This document shows positions 15,412-23,752 of a DNA stretch of 64,000 bases, piece by piece (position 1 is the stretch's first letter; the number at the start of each line of letters is the position of its first letter). Location of the stretch: contig NZ_CP141821.1 in assembly GCF_035621495.1 (NCBI RefSeq), positions 248,001-312,000 on the forward strand, written 5' to 3'. The notes beneath the pieces are model-generated. The model made no database searches, was not told the origin of the DNA, and saw nothing but the letters and a program-made list of their open reading frames with translations. The position numbers and the translations under genes are program-made. Source of the DNA: Thermococcus sp. SY098 (GTDB lineage: Archaea > Methanobacteriota_B > Thermococci > Thermococcales > Thermococcaceae).

Positions 15412-17595
15412 ATGGTCATCCTGATCATAGCAGAAAAGCCGAATGTAGCAAAAAAGATTGCATATGCCCTTGCTGAAAGGAAACCAATAAGAAAAACACT
15501 TTATGGAGTTCCCTATTATGAATTAATCCGTGATGGAAAGAAGATCATCGTAGCTCCGGCAGTTGGTCATCTCTATACATTGGCTCCAAAAACCAAAACT
15601 TACGGCTATCCGATTTTTGACATCGAATGGGTTCCTGTCTATGTTGCTGAAAAAGGGAAAAGCTATGCTAAGGACTACATCAAAGCTTTGAGAGAGCTTG
15701 CAAAAAGAGCTGATGAATTTATTATTGCTTGTGATTATGATACTGAAGGTGAGGTAATTGGTTATACAGCACTAAAATACGCCTGTGGTATTGATCCAAA
15801 GAAAGCGAAGCGCATGAAGTTCTCCGCACTAACTAAGCGGGACATCCTCAAGGCGTGGTACAACCTTGAGCCGACAATAAACTTTGGAATGGCAGATGCT
15901 GGAATAGCCAGGCACATTCTCGACTGGTACTGGGGTGTTAACCTTTCAAGAGCTCTGACGCATGCCATAAAGCGTGCAAGCGGTAAATGGATGATTTTAA
16001 GTACGGGAAGGGTTCAAGGGCCGACACTCAAATTCTTAGTTGAGCGGGAAAAGGAAATTGCAAACTTCAAACCAACCCCATACTGGGTCATAAAGATGAT
16101 TTTGGAGAAAAACGGAAAGCAGTATACAGCCACCTACGAAAAAGAGCGCATCTTAGATGAAGAAGAAGCAAAGCGCATTGTTCAAGAGGCTAAGAAAGGG
16201 CCAGCTTTTGTCGAGAAAGTTGAAGTCAAGCAGCAGAAGAGAAATCCCCCACATCCATTTGACTTGGGAACACTCCAGAGAGAAGCCTACTCTGCTTTTG
16301 GTTATTCTCCAAAGAAGACTTTGGATATTGCACAAAGGCTGTATGAGCGGGGTTTTACGAGCTACCCCAGAACCTCCTCCCAGAAGCTCCCTAAGAATCT
16401 AAACTACAAATACATAATTCAAAGCCTCGCAAAGATCCCTGAATATAAACCTTTCACCCATGAGCTTTTGGGTAAACCTCAGCTAAAACCAGTTGAGGGG
16501 CCAAAAGATGACCCAGCTCATCCAGCAATTTACCCTACCGGTGAACTACCCAAACCCGGAGAGCTAACTCAGGAGGAAAAGAATATCTACGATTTGATAG
16601 TTAGAAGATTCTTGGCTGCATTTGCAGATCCAGCAGTTAGGGAGATTATGAAGGTCATAATAAACTCAAACAATCACCGATTCATCTTGAGCGGAGCAAG
16701 AACAGTAAAGGAAGGCTGGCTTAAAATTTACGGGAAATATGTCAGCTTTGATGAAGTTATTCTGCCCAAGTTTAGAGAGGGGGAACCTGTCAAGGTTATT
16801 CAAATCAAACGTGAGAAAAAGAAGACAAAACCTCCCGCAAGGTACTCTCCAGCGAGTGTTATCAAGAAAATGGAGGATTTAGGAATAGGAACAAAGGCGA
16901 CAAGGGCGCAAATTTTGGAAACGCTTTATCAGAGGGGATACATTGAAGGAAAAAAGAAAATTAAGGTAACTCCTCTTGGCATGAAGGTAATTGAGGCATT
17001 AGAAAAGAACGTGCCAGAGATTGTAAGTGTTGAGCTTACAAGGGAGTTTGAAGAGAAGATGGACGAAATTATGAAGCGGAAACTCAGCAAGGATAAAGTT
17101 ATTGAAAAGGCAAAGGAACAGCTGATAAAAATTCTCAGGGAGTTTAAAGCAAAAGAGCTTGACATAGGCAGGGAACTGGTGGAAAAACTCATTGAGAGTG
17201 AAGAAAAGAAAACAAAAAAATCAAAGAAAAAGGCTGCTAAAGAGCTGACAGCTGAGGAAGAAGAAGCCATAAAAAAGGCTGTTGAAGATAATGAAAAGAA
17301 AAATAATAACCCAATAATTGTGGGAAAATGCCCCAAATGCGGTGGAGATTTAGTCGTAAGGTACAACAGAAAAACCGGGAAGCGGTTTGTCGGCTGCTCT
17401 AACTGGCCCAGCTGCGATGTCACATACCCCCTTCTTCAGAGAGGGAAAATAATCCCAACAGGAAGAGTTTGCCCAGAGTGCGGCAATGCTCCAATAGTGA
17501 AGATTAGAGAGGGGAATAGGGAATATGAGGTCTGCTTAAATATGAACTGCAAGAAATGGAAATACAATAATAAGACAAATAAAAGGAGACCCTAA
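15412..17595 (+). CDS. topA: DNA topoisomerase I (type IA)
   Basis: A 727-residue type IA topoisomerase. The Toprim domain opens with [12 protein letters not shown] and carries [10 protein letters not shown]; the catalytic tyrosine is in [10 protein letters not shown]. Before the C-terminus is a Lys/Glu-rich linker ([15 protein letters not shown]) and then two Cys4 zinc ribbons (CPKCGGDLV to CSNWPSC, and CPECGN to CLNMNC). It relaxes negatively supercoiled DNA by single-strand passage. ATG 15412 follows AAGGTG; the frame extends upstream to 15361 without support. The 3' end overlaps the convergent geranylgeranyl reductase by four bases. Confidence 0.95.
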   Translation: MVILIIAEKPNVAKKIAYALAERKPIRKTLYGVPYYELIRDGKKIIVAPAVGHLYTLAPKTKTYGYPIFDIEWVPVYVAEKGKSYAKDYIKALRELAKRADEFIIACDYDTEGEVIGYTALKYACGIDPKKAKRMKFSALTKRDILKAWYNLEPTINFGMADAGIARHILDWYWGVNLSRALTHAIKRASGKWMILSTGRVQGPTLKFLVEREKEIANFKPTPYWVIKMILEKNGKQYTATYEKERILDEEEAKRIVQEAKKGPAFVEKVEVKQQKRNPPHPFDLGTLQREAYSAFGYSPKKTLDIAQRLYERGFTSYPRTSSQKLPKNLNYKYIIQSLAKIPEYKPFTHELLGKPQLKPVEGPKDDPAHPAIYPTGELPKPGELTQEEKNIYDLIVRRFLAAFADPAVREIMKVIINSNNHRFILSGARTVKEGWLKIYGKYVSFDEVILPKFREGEPVKVIQIKREKKKTKPPARYSPASVIKKMEDLGIGTKATRAQILETLYQRGYIEGKKKIKVTPLGMKVIEALEKNVPEIVSVELTREFEEKMDEIMKRKLSKDKVIEKAKEQLIKILREFKAKELDIGRELVEKLIESEEKKTKKSKKKAAKELTAEEEEAIKKAVEDNEKKNNNPIIVGKCPKCGGDLVVRYNRKTGKRFVGCSNWPSCDVTYPLLQRGKIIPTGRVCPECGNAPIVKIREGNREYEVCLNMNCKKWKYNNKTNKRRP

Positions 17596-18785
17596 AGTGC
17601 CTCTTTTAAAAGTTTGAGCATTTTTGGCTTAAGTAAAATTCTTGGATGCTTTATCAGTGCTTTGAAAACTTCCTTGTAATCTCCAGCAGCTATTTTTTCA
17701 GCATCTGCACCACTCAATGCCTGAACTGCAACATCAAGCTCATCATCACTGAGCTTCTCACTTATCTGCCTGACCTTTAGAATCCTAAGCAATTTTTGGC
17801 CTTCCCCAGCCCACCACTCTTCGGTGTAGCCTTTGAGAAGTTCAAGGTTTTCTTCGCTCAAAGCTTTGTCGATCCACTTACTCGCTATTGTTGCCGCTTC
17901 CATGGCTTCCGCCATTCCTCCTCCGTGCATTGGATTTACCTGTCTTGCCGCATCACCAACAACTACAACGTTGTCTTTGACAAGCTCTTTCAAAAAGCCG
18001 CCAACAGGGACTCCACCGACGTTAACCTCCAGAATCTTTGTTCCCTTTATGTTGTTCTCTTTGAGCCACTTTTCGAGGTAGTATTTTGCTGTTTTGGGAT
18101 TATCCCCATTTATCCCAATTCCAACATTTGCCCTATCTTCATCTTTTGGAAAGATCCATACGTAGCCTCTTGGGGCGACGTTATTTCCAAAGTAGAGGTG
18201 AATCAAATCTGGATCAAACTCGAAATTCTCGATTATCATTTCATATTCATAGGCTGAGTCAAGCTCGTGAGGTGGTAAAAAGCTGTTTAGTCCAGCCCAT
18301 CTCGCTACTCTGCTTTCTACCCCATCAGCCGCGACAATAACGTCAGCGTAAATCTCCAAAGGTTCGCCTTCGTGCTTAGCCTTAACTCCAGCTATCTTGC
18401 CTTCTTTTCTTATTAAGCCAACAGCCTCTGTCTTTGCCATAACCTCTGCTCCAGCCTTGGCTGCATAATATGCCAGCATCTTGTCAAAGATTTTCCTTTC
18501 CAAGATTACGCCTGCAACCCTATCATACCTGATTTCAAGTCTATAGCCGCTCGGGGAATATATTGCAGCACCATAAATTTCCCTATTTATAAAACGCTTA
18601 TCCAACGGAATGTTATACTTTTTAAATGCCTCTATTCCCAAGCCTTCTCCACATCTTTTTGGCGTTCCAATTTCGGCTTTTTTATCAATCATGAGAACTT
18701 TGTATCCCATTTTAGCCAAATTCCTTGAGAGAATTGGCCCCGCAATGCCGGCTCCAACCACTACAACATCATAATGCAACTCCAT
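17592..18785 (-). CDS. Geranylgeranyl reductase family FAD enzyme
   Basis: A 397-residue flavoprotein. The N-terminal Rossmann motif is [14 protein letters not shown]; the second FAD motif [17 protein letters not shown] is in the C-terminal half, and GEGLGIEAF follows the family CGEG pattern (RCGEGLG). It most likely saturates the geranylgeranyl chains of archaeal ether lipids. ATG 18785 with GGTGAG starts one base after the ferredoxin stop, so the enzyme and a dedicated ferredoxin electron donor are co-expressed. Both lie downstream of surR on the same strand, suggesting redox-linked transcription. Confidence 0.92.
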   Translation of the reverse strand: MELHYDVVVVGAGIAGPILSRNLAKMGYKVLMIDKKAEIGTPKRCGEGLGIEAFKKYNIPLDKRFINREIYGAAIYSPSGYRLEIRYDRVAGVILERKIFDKMLAYYAAKAGAEVMAKTEAVGLIRKEGKIAGVKAKHEGEPLEIYADVIVAADGVESRVARWAGLNSFLPPHELDSAYEYEMIIENFEFDPDLIHLYFGNNVAPRGYVWIFPKDEDRANVGIGINGDNPKTAKYYLEKWLKENNIKGTKILEVNVGGVPVGGFLKELVKDNVVVVGDAARQVNPMHGGGMAEAMEAATIASKWIDKALSEENLELLKGYTEEWWAGEGQKLLRILKVRQISEKLSDDELDVAVQALSGADAEKIAAGDYKEVFKALIKHPRILLKPKMLKLLKEAL

Positions 18786-18786
18786 T

Positions 18787-18984
18787 TCACTCACCCTCCC
18801 TGGCACTCAATGCTCCGACTGGACATGCCAAAACGCAGAACTTACACCCAATGCATTTTTCTTGGAAGAACTTCCATTCGTCGTTTTCAATTATTATTGC
18901 TTCTTTTGGGCACACTGCCACACAAGAGCCACAAAGATAGCACTTTTCTTTATCAATTAGAATCTCAACCTGTGGAAGCGCCAT
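18787..18984 (-). CDS. 2[4Fe-4S] ferredoxin
   Basis: A 65-residue bacterial-type ferredoxin with two complete cluster motifs, [12 protein letters not shown] and [12 protein letters not shown], joined by an [14 protein letters not shown] segment. It carries low-potential electrons. It lies 15 bases after surR and one base before the geranylgeranyl reductase start, so it is very likely the electron donor to that reductase. Confidence 0.93.
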   Translation of the reverse strand: MALPQVEILIDKEKCYLCGSCVAVCPKEAIIIENDEWKFFQEKCIGCKFCVLACPVGALSAREGE

Positions 18985-18999
18985 AGATGGACCCCCTTG

Positions 19000-19689
19000 C
19001 TATTTTGCCACTTTTCTCAATTTTTCCTCGTCTATCTTTATTGTTCTGTCTTTTATTGTTAACGGTACAAACTTGTTTAGCTCTTCAGCCTTCTTGATGA
19101 CCTCCCTCTCCTTGATGTTTAAGCGATCGCTGAGATCTTCAATTGTAGCTTCACCATAAAGCATCAAATAGTGAAGTATTGCCAGCTGTGTCATGTCTCC
19201 GATTTCTTCCAAATAGCGCTCCTTTATCGTCTTCACAAGCATATCCCTATAGCTTTCGAGAGACTTTAAAGCCTCCAGCAAGATGTGCAACTGTTTATTA
19301 GCATCAATAAGGTTGAGAACCATAGACTGAAGGGTATTTGGAGACTCTTCAAGGTTTTCCAAATCTATTTCAAATCTCTTCAACTTGGGCTTTTCATCCA
19401 GTTTTATACCCCTATACCAAAATAAATTAGGGGTCACCGTGACAACATAAGTGCTGGATAGGGTTATTTTATAATACTTCCTAACGGGCCCTATGAATTT
19501 ACCTTCCTTCTCATATGATTTGAGGAGTCCTTCCCTTTCCATGATTTTGAGGTGTTTTGAGACTGCTGTTGAGGAAACGCTAACCTTATTGCTCAATAAG
19601 CTGAAGTAGCATTCAGTACAAGTTAAATGACTGAGCAAATCTCTCCTCACCTTGTTTCCCAGAATGTAAAATATATCCGGTTCAGACAT
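19000..19689 (-). CDS. surR: Redox-sensing transcription regulator SurR
   Basis: A 229-residue ArsR-fold winged-helix regulator. It opens MSEPDIFYILGNKVRRDLL, as in Pyrococcus SurR, and has the redox-switch CxxC in HLTCTECYF (Cys23 and Cys26). The recognition helix is in SSTAVSKHLKIMEREG. In P. furiosus SurR activates hydrogenase genes and represses sulfur-response genes, and loses DNA binding when the disulfide forms with elemental sulfur. ATG 19689 follows GGTGGGG. It is divergent from pdo with a full SurR motif between them, and heads an operon with ferredoxin and geranylgeranyl reductase. Confidence 0.93.
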   Translation of the reverse strand: MSEPDIFYILGNKVRRDLLSHLTCTECYFSLLSNKVSVSSTAVSKHLKIMEREGLLKSYEKEGKFIGPVRKYYKITLSSTYVVTVTPNLFWYRGIKLDEKPKLKRFEIDLENLEESPNTLQSMVLNLIDANKQLHILLEALKSLESYRDMLVKTIKERYLEEIGDMTQLAILHYLMLYGEATIEDLSDRLNIKEREVIKKAEELNKFVPLTIKDRTIKIDEEKLRKVAK

Positions 19690-19739
19690 GTCCCCCACCT
19701 ACTCAAATTTGTAGCGTAAAGCTTATATAGTGTGCATCC

Positions 19740-19756
19740 AACCTTTGGTTGACAAC
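19740..19756 (-). promoter_or_regulatory. Complete SurR-binding motif
   Basis: Minus-strand GTTGTCAACCAAAGGTT fits the extended SurR consensus GTT-n3-AAC-n5-GTT exactly. It lies upstream of the surR TATA (CTATATAAG near 19714-19722) and upstream of the pdo promoter, placing both divergent genes under SurR. Confidence 0.82.
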
Positions 19757-19796
19757 TTTAAATTTGCAAACTTTATTAAAATGTTGCACTCTAAAG

Positions 19797-19805
19797 GTTA
19801 TAAAC
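19797..19805 (+). promoter_or_regulatory. pdo TATA box overlapping a second GTT-n3-AAC site
   Basis: GTTATAAAC carries both a TATAAA-like box and the core SurR motif GTT-n3-AAC. Occupancy here would block TBP/TFB binding, consistent with repression of pdo until SurR is oxidised. It lacks the third GTT of the extended motif. Confidence 0.6.
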
Positions 19806-19835
19806 CTTTAGCTCAAGAATTTGGAGGTGTTTGGA

Positions 19836-20510
19836 ATGGGATTGATAAGCGACGGAGATAAGAAGGTCATAAGAGAGGAATTTTTCTCAAAGCTAACCAA
19901 CCCAGTCAAGCTCATCGTGTTCATTGGCAAGGATCACTGCCAGTACTGCGAGCAGTTAAAGCAGCTTGTTCAGGAAATCAGCGAGCTGAGCGATCTTGTT
20001 AGCTTTGAAGTTCATGATTTTGACACTGAAAAGGAACTGGCACAGAAATATAGGGTTGACAGAGCTCCAGTTACAGTAATCACTCAAGACGGAAAGGATT
20101 TTGGCGTCAGATACTTTGGTCTCCCAGCAGGTCACGAGTTCGGTGCATTCCTTGAGGACATAGTTGATGTTTCCAACGGAACAACGGACTTGATGAAAGA
20201 AACCAAGGAAACACTCAAAGAAATTGATAGGGACGTCAGAATCTTGGTCTTTGTCACCCCAACCTGTCCGTACTGTCCTATGGCAGTTAGAATGGCTCAC
20301 AAGTTTGCCCTCGAAAATGCACTTGCTGGAAAGAACAAAATACTTGGAGACATGGTTGAGGCTATTGAGTACCCAGAATGGGCTGACCAGTACAGAGTGA
20401 TGGCGGTTCCAAAGATTGTCATACAGGTTGACGGTGTCGACAAAGTTGAGTTTGAGGGCGCATATCCAGAGAAGATGTTCCTTGAGAAACTTCTTGAGGC
20501 ACTCGAGTGA
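19836..20510 (+). CDS. pdo: Protein disulfide oxidoreductase (PDO)
   Basis: A 224-residue protein of two thioredoxin folds. The two active sites are CQYC (N-terminal unit) and CPYC (C-terminal unit), the same pair as P. furiosus PDO, with cis-Pro segments RAPVT and AVPKI. It makes, breaks and reshuffles protein disulfides, which are common in hyperthermophile cytosol. ATG 19836 (MGLISDGDKKV) is the family start and follows GGAGGTG. The divergent SurR and intergenic SurR sites point to control by sulfur and redox state. Confidence 0.95.
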   Translation: MGLISDGDKKVIREEFFSKLTNPVKLIVFIGKDHCQYCEQLKQLVQEISELSDLVSFEVHDFDTEKELAQKYRVDRAPVTVITQDGKDFGVRYFGLPAGHEFGAFLEDIVDVSNGTTDLMKETKETLKEIDRDVRILVFVTPTCPYCPMAVRMAHKFALENALAGKNKILGDMVEAIEYPEWADQYRVMAVPKIVIQVDGVDKVEFEGAYPEKMFLEKLLEALE

Positions 20511-20547
20511 TTTTTAAAGCCCTTTTTCTATTTTAATTTTGATAACA

Positions 20548-21153
20548 ATGAGGATTTTCATCATCAAAGCAAACCATGCTCATACAAAAGCGGATTTCAG
20601 CCTGAAAGATCTACCTGGGACAAGCGGTAGGATTGATTTACTCTGCCGAAGCATTAACTCCGCTTTTCTGCTCTCCCACGGCTTTCGCAAAAATGTTAGA
20701 GTTTGGCTAAATCTGAATGGTCCTCCGAATCCACCTAAAACCATTCGATTCGAAGGTAACGAGATTAGACCCAAGACAATAAATCCAGATGAGAGGAGCA
20801 TTGCAAAACTGATAATTAAAGCACTAAAGGCTGGTGAAAGAATCAGAGATCCCGGCAAAGAGCATCAAGTCTTGCCCGGGATTTACATCAGCAATTTAAC
20901 CTTTGAGGACATAATCAGAAAAACCCTCAAGAGTGCAAAGCTCTACTACCTTCACGAAGAAGGTAAACCGATAGCTGAGGTTAACTTTAAAGGAAACATT
21001 GCGTTTGTTCTTGGAGATCACGTTGGATTATCTGAGGAAGATGAGGCTTTCCTTGAAAACATTGCAGAAAAGATTAGCATCGGAAGAAAGAGTTACCTAA
21101 CCTCACATGTTATTGCTTATGTCAACATCTTTCTGGACAATTTGGGCAGCTAA
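20548..21153 (+). CDS. trmY: tRNA pseudouridine(54)-N1-methyltransferase TrmY
   Basis: A 201-residue SPOUT methyltransferase of the TrmY family. Family features are [13 protein letters not shown] at the start, [19 protein letters not shown], and the C-terminal knot with [14 protein letters not shown]. It methylates pseudouridine 54 of tRNA to m1-pseudouridine, the archaeal replacement for ribothymidine. ATG 20548 is 37 bases after pdo. Its end overlaps the convergent gene at 21150 by four bases. Confidence 0.92.
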   Translation: MRIFIIKANHAHTKADFSLKDLPGTSGRIDLLCRSINSAFLLSHGFRKNVRVWLNLNGPPNPPKTIRFEGNEIRPKTINPDERSIAKLIIKALKAGERIRDPGKEHQVLPGIYISNLTFEDIIRKTLKSAKLYYLHEEGKPIAEVNFKGNIAFVLGDHVGLSEEDEAFLENIAEKISIGRKSYLTSHVIAYVNIFLDNLGS

Positions 21154-21608
21154 ACTTCTTCTTTTTCAAATTCAAGCTTTAATGCTGTGTGTTCCTGCTT
21201 AATTTTTTGGACGAGTTGTGATATTTCATCACTTAAGCTTCTTAGCTTTTCTGATAGCTTGCTGAGCTCTTCAACTACAAGTTCGAGGGCTTTCTCGCTC
21301 TCTTCTACCTCACGCATTGCTTCTGCAAGCTTTTCTTCTTCCTCCTTCTTGTAAATCTCGATTTTCAGGCTGTCAAAATTCCATTCAATTTTTCCATCTT
21401 TAATATCAAACTCAGCCTCAATTCTTACAACGTCCTCTTTTTTAACTCCAATTTCTTGGAATTTGTTGAAGAGATACTGGTTAAGCTCAGCGGCAGCCCT
21501 AACAACTTCTTCGGGATTAACTTTTCCCCTTGTAATAGCGAATAAAACTTTTCTCACTTTGTTTGCATAACCAGCCGCTCTAACAAAACCAGTTAGGAGA
21601 CGCGGCAT
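21150..21608 (-). CDS. DUF2258-like archaeal protein with coiled coil
   Basis: A 152-residue protein. Residues 1-80 ([20 protein letters not shown] onward) resemble the archaeal DUF2258 family; the last ~70 residues form a Glu/Leu-rich coiled coil ([20 protein letters not shown] onward). It may oligomerise. Family function is not established; some relatives are discussed as nucleic-acid binding. ATG 21608 is chosen for its GGTGG five bases upstream. It is divergent from adk by about 57 bases. Confidence 0.72.
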   Translation of the reverse strand: MPRLLTGFVRAAGYANKVRKVLFAITRGKVNPEEVVRAAAELNQYLFNKFQEIGVKKEDVVRIEAEFDIKDGKIEWNFDSLKIEIYKKEEEEKLAEAMREVEESEKALELVVEELSKLSEKLRSLSDEISQLVQKIKQEHTALKLEFEKEEV

Positions 21609-21665
21609 GTTAACCACCATATTCTTTTTATTGTTTAAAATTATAAATCAGTATCGGTGAACTGC

Positions 21666-22340
21666 ATGAATATCCTGATTTTTGGACCTCCTGGAAGCGG
21701 AAAATCCACACATTCTCGAAAAATAATTGAAAAATACAATCTGGTGTATATCTCCTCCGGCGATATAATTAGGGGAGAAATAAACAAAGGCACTACACTT
21801 GGAAGAGAGATGGAGAAATATCTTTCACAGGGAGATTTAATCCCCGACATTGTTGTTAATACTCTCGTCCTCTCAAGACTTAGGAGAACACGAAACAACT
21901 TTATAATCGATGGATACCCCAGAACTGCAGAGCAGGTTTTGGCATTGGAGAACTATTTATATGATCATGGAATTAGGCTGGATGCTGCAATTGATATATT
22001 CATATCAAAAGAGGAAAGCATTGAAAGAATAAGCGGAAGGAGAATATGCAGTAAGTGCGGGGCAGTATATCATGTCCATTATAAGCCACCAAAGATCCCA
22101 AACACGTGTGACATATGTGGCGGGAAGATCATCCAGAGACCTGATGATAAGCCGGAAATCGTTTCAAAAAGGTATGACGTTTATATAAAAAACATGAGAC
22201 CAATAATCAAGTTCTATAGAAAACAGGGGGTATATGTCCAAATTAACGGTCATGGTGGAATTGAGGAAGTGTGGGAGAGAATCAGACCGCTTTTAGATTA
22301 CATCTACAACAAGGAGAAAAAGAGAAAGGAGCATGAATGA
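21666..22340 (+). CDS. adk: Adenylate kinase
   Basis: A 224-residue adenylate kinase. The P-loop is GPPGSGKST (residues 7-15), the AMP-binding region has SSGDIIRGE and DGYPRT, and the LID carries a Cys4 zinc site (CSKC and CDIC). It interconverts ATP, AMP and ADP. ATG 21666 follows GGTGA; TTG or upstream codons are less likely. It is probably the first gene of a run with the MoaD-like, methyltransferase and ParB-like genes, although a 50-base gap follows. Confidence 0.95.
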   Translation: MNILIFGPPGSGKSTHSRKIIEKYNLVYISSGDIIRGEINKGTTLGREMEKYLSQGDLIPDIVVNTLVLSRLRRTRNNFIIDGYPRTAEQVLALENYLYDHGIRLDAAIDIFISKEESIERISGRRICSKCGAVYHVHYKPPKIPNTCDICGGKIIQRPDDKPEIVSKRYDVYIKNMRPIIKFYRKQGVYVQINGHGGIEEVWERIRPLLDYIYNKEKKRKEHE

Positions 22341-22390
22341 CAGAAAAAATCTTTTATTTCAAACAACAAACTTGACTTGGGTGAGTCTTG

Positions 22391-22654
22391 ATGAAAGTGA
22401 AGTTTTATGCAACATTGAGAGACCTGACCGGAAAAAAAGAGATTGAAATCAGGGGCGTAAAAACCGTAAAGGAGCTCTTAGATACGCTTGACAAGATGTT
22501 TCCAGGGATCAAAAAAGAGCTAATTGATGAAGATGGAGACGTTAACGGCATGATACTCGTCAATGGACACAATATTGTCCATCTGAAGCTTTGGGATACA
22601 GAGCTGAAAGAGGAGGATGTGGTACATATATTCCCCCCAGCCGGCGGTGGATGA
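22391..22654 (+). CDS. MoaD/ThiS-family sulfur carrier (SAMP-like)
   Basis: An 87-residue beta-grasp protein ending in PPAGGG, the C-terminal Gly-Gly tail that is adenylated and thiocarboxylated by an E1-like enzyme. Such proteins donate sulfur for molybdopterin or tRNA thiolation and, in archaea, can be conjugated to other proteins. ATG 22391 follows GGGTGAG. It stops five bases before the methyltransferase start, so translation is probably coupled. Confidence 0.9.
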   Translation: MKVKFYATLRDLTGKKEIEIRGVKTVKELLDTLDKMFPGIKKELIDEDGDVNGMILVNGHNIVHLKLWDTELKEEDVVHIFPPAGGG

Positions 22655-22658
22655 TGGA

Positions 22659-23336
22659 ATGGCACAGTACTTTGATAAAATTGCTTACCGCTATGATGCA
22701 TGGTATCAAACAAAGGTCGGGCAGTACGTTAATAGAACGGAAAAAAGGCTCATTTTCTCTATGATCAAAACGAAAAGAGGACGAGCACTTGACTTGGGCT
22801 GTGGTACTGGAAATTACACCTTCGAACTCTATAGAAGAGGCTTTGATGTGATAGGGGTTGACTTGAGTCAAGAAATGCTCAAAATCGCCAAAGCTAAAAT
22901 CCCAGATGTTCTTTTTATCCGAGCCGACGCATACAACCTGCCATTCAAAAAAGAGGCATTTGATCTGGTATTGAGTGTTACAATGTTTGAGTTTATTCAC
23001 GAACCCGAGAGAGTTCTGGATGAAATATACCGGATATTAAAACCGGGAGGGGAAGTGGTTATTGGAACTATGAATGGAAAAAGCTTATGGTTCCTCTTCA
23101 AGCGGGTTAAAAGCCTGTTTGTTGAAACGGCATACAGGTATGCAAGGTTCTACACTCCAAAAGAATTAGAAACACTCTTAGCAAATGCGGGATTCAGCGA
23201 TGTGGAAAGCAAGGGTGTTATATTTTTCCCATCATTCTTCCCGTTTGTTGGGGTTGCAGAGAAAGTTGACCGCAAAGTTAACAAAAAGTTGAAGAATCTT
23301 GGGGCATTCATAGCTGTTAGGGGAGTTAAGAAGTGA
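22659..23336 (+). CDS. Class I SAM-dependent methyltransferase
   Basis: A 225-residue Methyltransf_11-type enzyme. Motif I is ALDLGCGTGNYTF (near residue 45), motif II the acidic VIGVDLS, and motif IV LVLSVTMFEF with post-motif RILKPGGEV. The opening YFDKIAYRYDAWY is common to small-molecule (UbiE/arsenite-like) methyltransferases. The substrate is unknown. ATG 22659 follows GGTGGATGAT; longer frames run inside the MoaD-like gene. Its stop overlaps the GTG of the ParB-like gene. Confidence 0.88.
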   Translation: MAQYFDKIAYRYDAWYQTKVGQYVNRTEKRLIFSMIKTKRGRALDLGCGTGNYTFELYRRGFDVIGVDLSQEMLKIAKAKIPDVLFIRADAYNLPFKKEAFDLVLSVTMFEFIHEPERVLDEIYRILKPGGEVVIGTMNGKSLWFLFKRVKSLFVETAYRYARFYTPKELETLLANAGFSDVESKGVIFFPSFFPFVGVAEKVDRKVNKKLKNLGAFIAVRGVKK

Positions 23337-23752
23337 CAGAAAAGGAAGAGATAATCTTGATCACGAGAGAAAAAGCATTCGAAAGAGCAAGGCGTCTCAA
23401 ACGGGAGAATGAGCTTATCTATGGCGTTAAATTCATCATAGACCATAAATATCTTCCGCTTGATATCCTAATACCTACACAAAGAGAACTAAGTGAAGCG
23501 AAGCTGCTAATTGTTTTACAGGAGATCAAGCATGGTTATGATGCTCCTATTATAGTGTTAGAACATCAGAAGAAATATTATATCCTCGATGGTCACCACA
23601 GAGCTTATGCACTTAAAAAGCTGGGGTTTTCCCAAGTGGAGTGTCTAATTCTAAAACCAAGAGAAGAAATTAAAACAAAAATTGACGAAACAGTTCAAAG
23701 GTCAAAATTAAAAAGCTTAGACGACATAAAAATAGTAAGAGACAAGCGCTAA
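23333..23752 (+). CDS. ParB/Srx-fold protein, 139 aa
   Basis: A 139-residue protein with the ParB/sulfiredoxin nucleotide-binding motif YILDGHHRAYALKKLG (near residue 83). The same motif occurs in the ADP-dependent serine kinase SerK of Thermococcus, which is larger, and in ParB CTPases and nucleases. No DNA-binding helix-turn-helix is visible, so chromosome segregation is unlikely. GTG 23333 overlaps the methyltransferase stop (GTGA). It overlaps the convergent aglB by four bases. Activity is unknown; a kinase-like or nucleotide-hydrolysing role is inference. Confidence 0.75.
   Translation: MTEKEEIILITREKAFERARRLKRENELIYGVKFIIDHKYLPLDILIPTQRELSEAKLLIVLQEIKHGYDAPIIVLEHQKKYYILDGHHRAYALKKLGFSQVECLILKPREEIKTKIDETVQRSKLKSLDDIKIVRDKR

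Noticed and set aside
16929-17423. A 164-codon antisense frame in topA rich in Ser and Phe
   Set aside because: It mirrors the Lys/Glu-rich linker of topoisomerase I, whose complement naturally reads as Ser/Phe.
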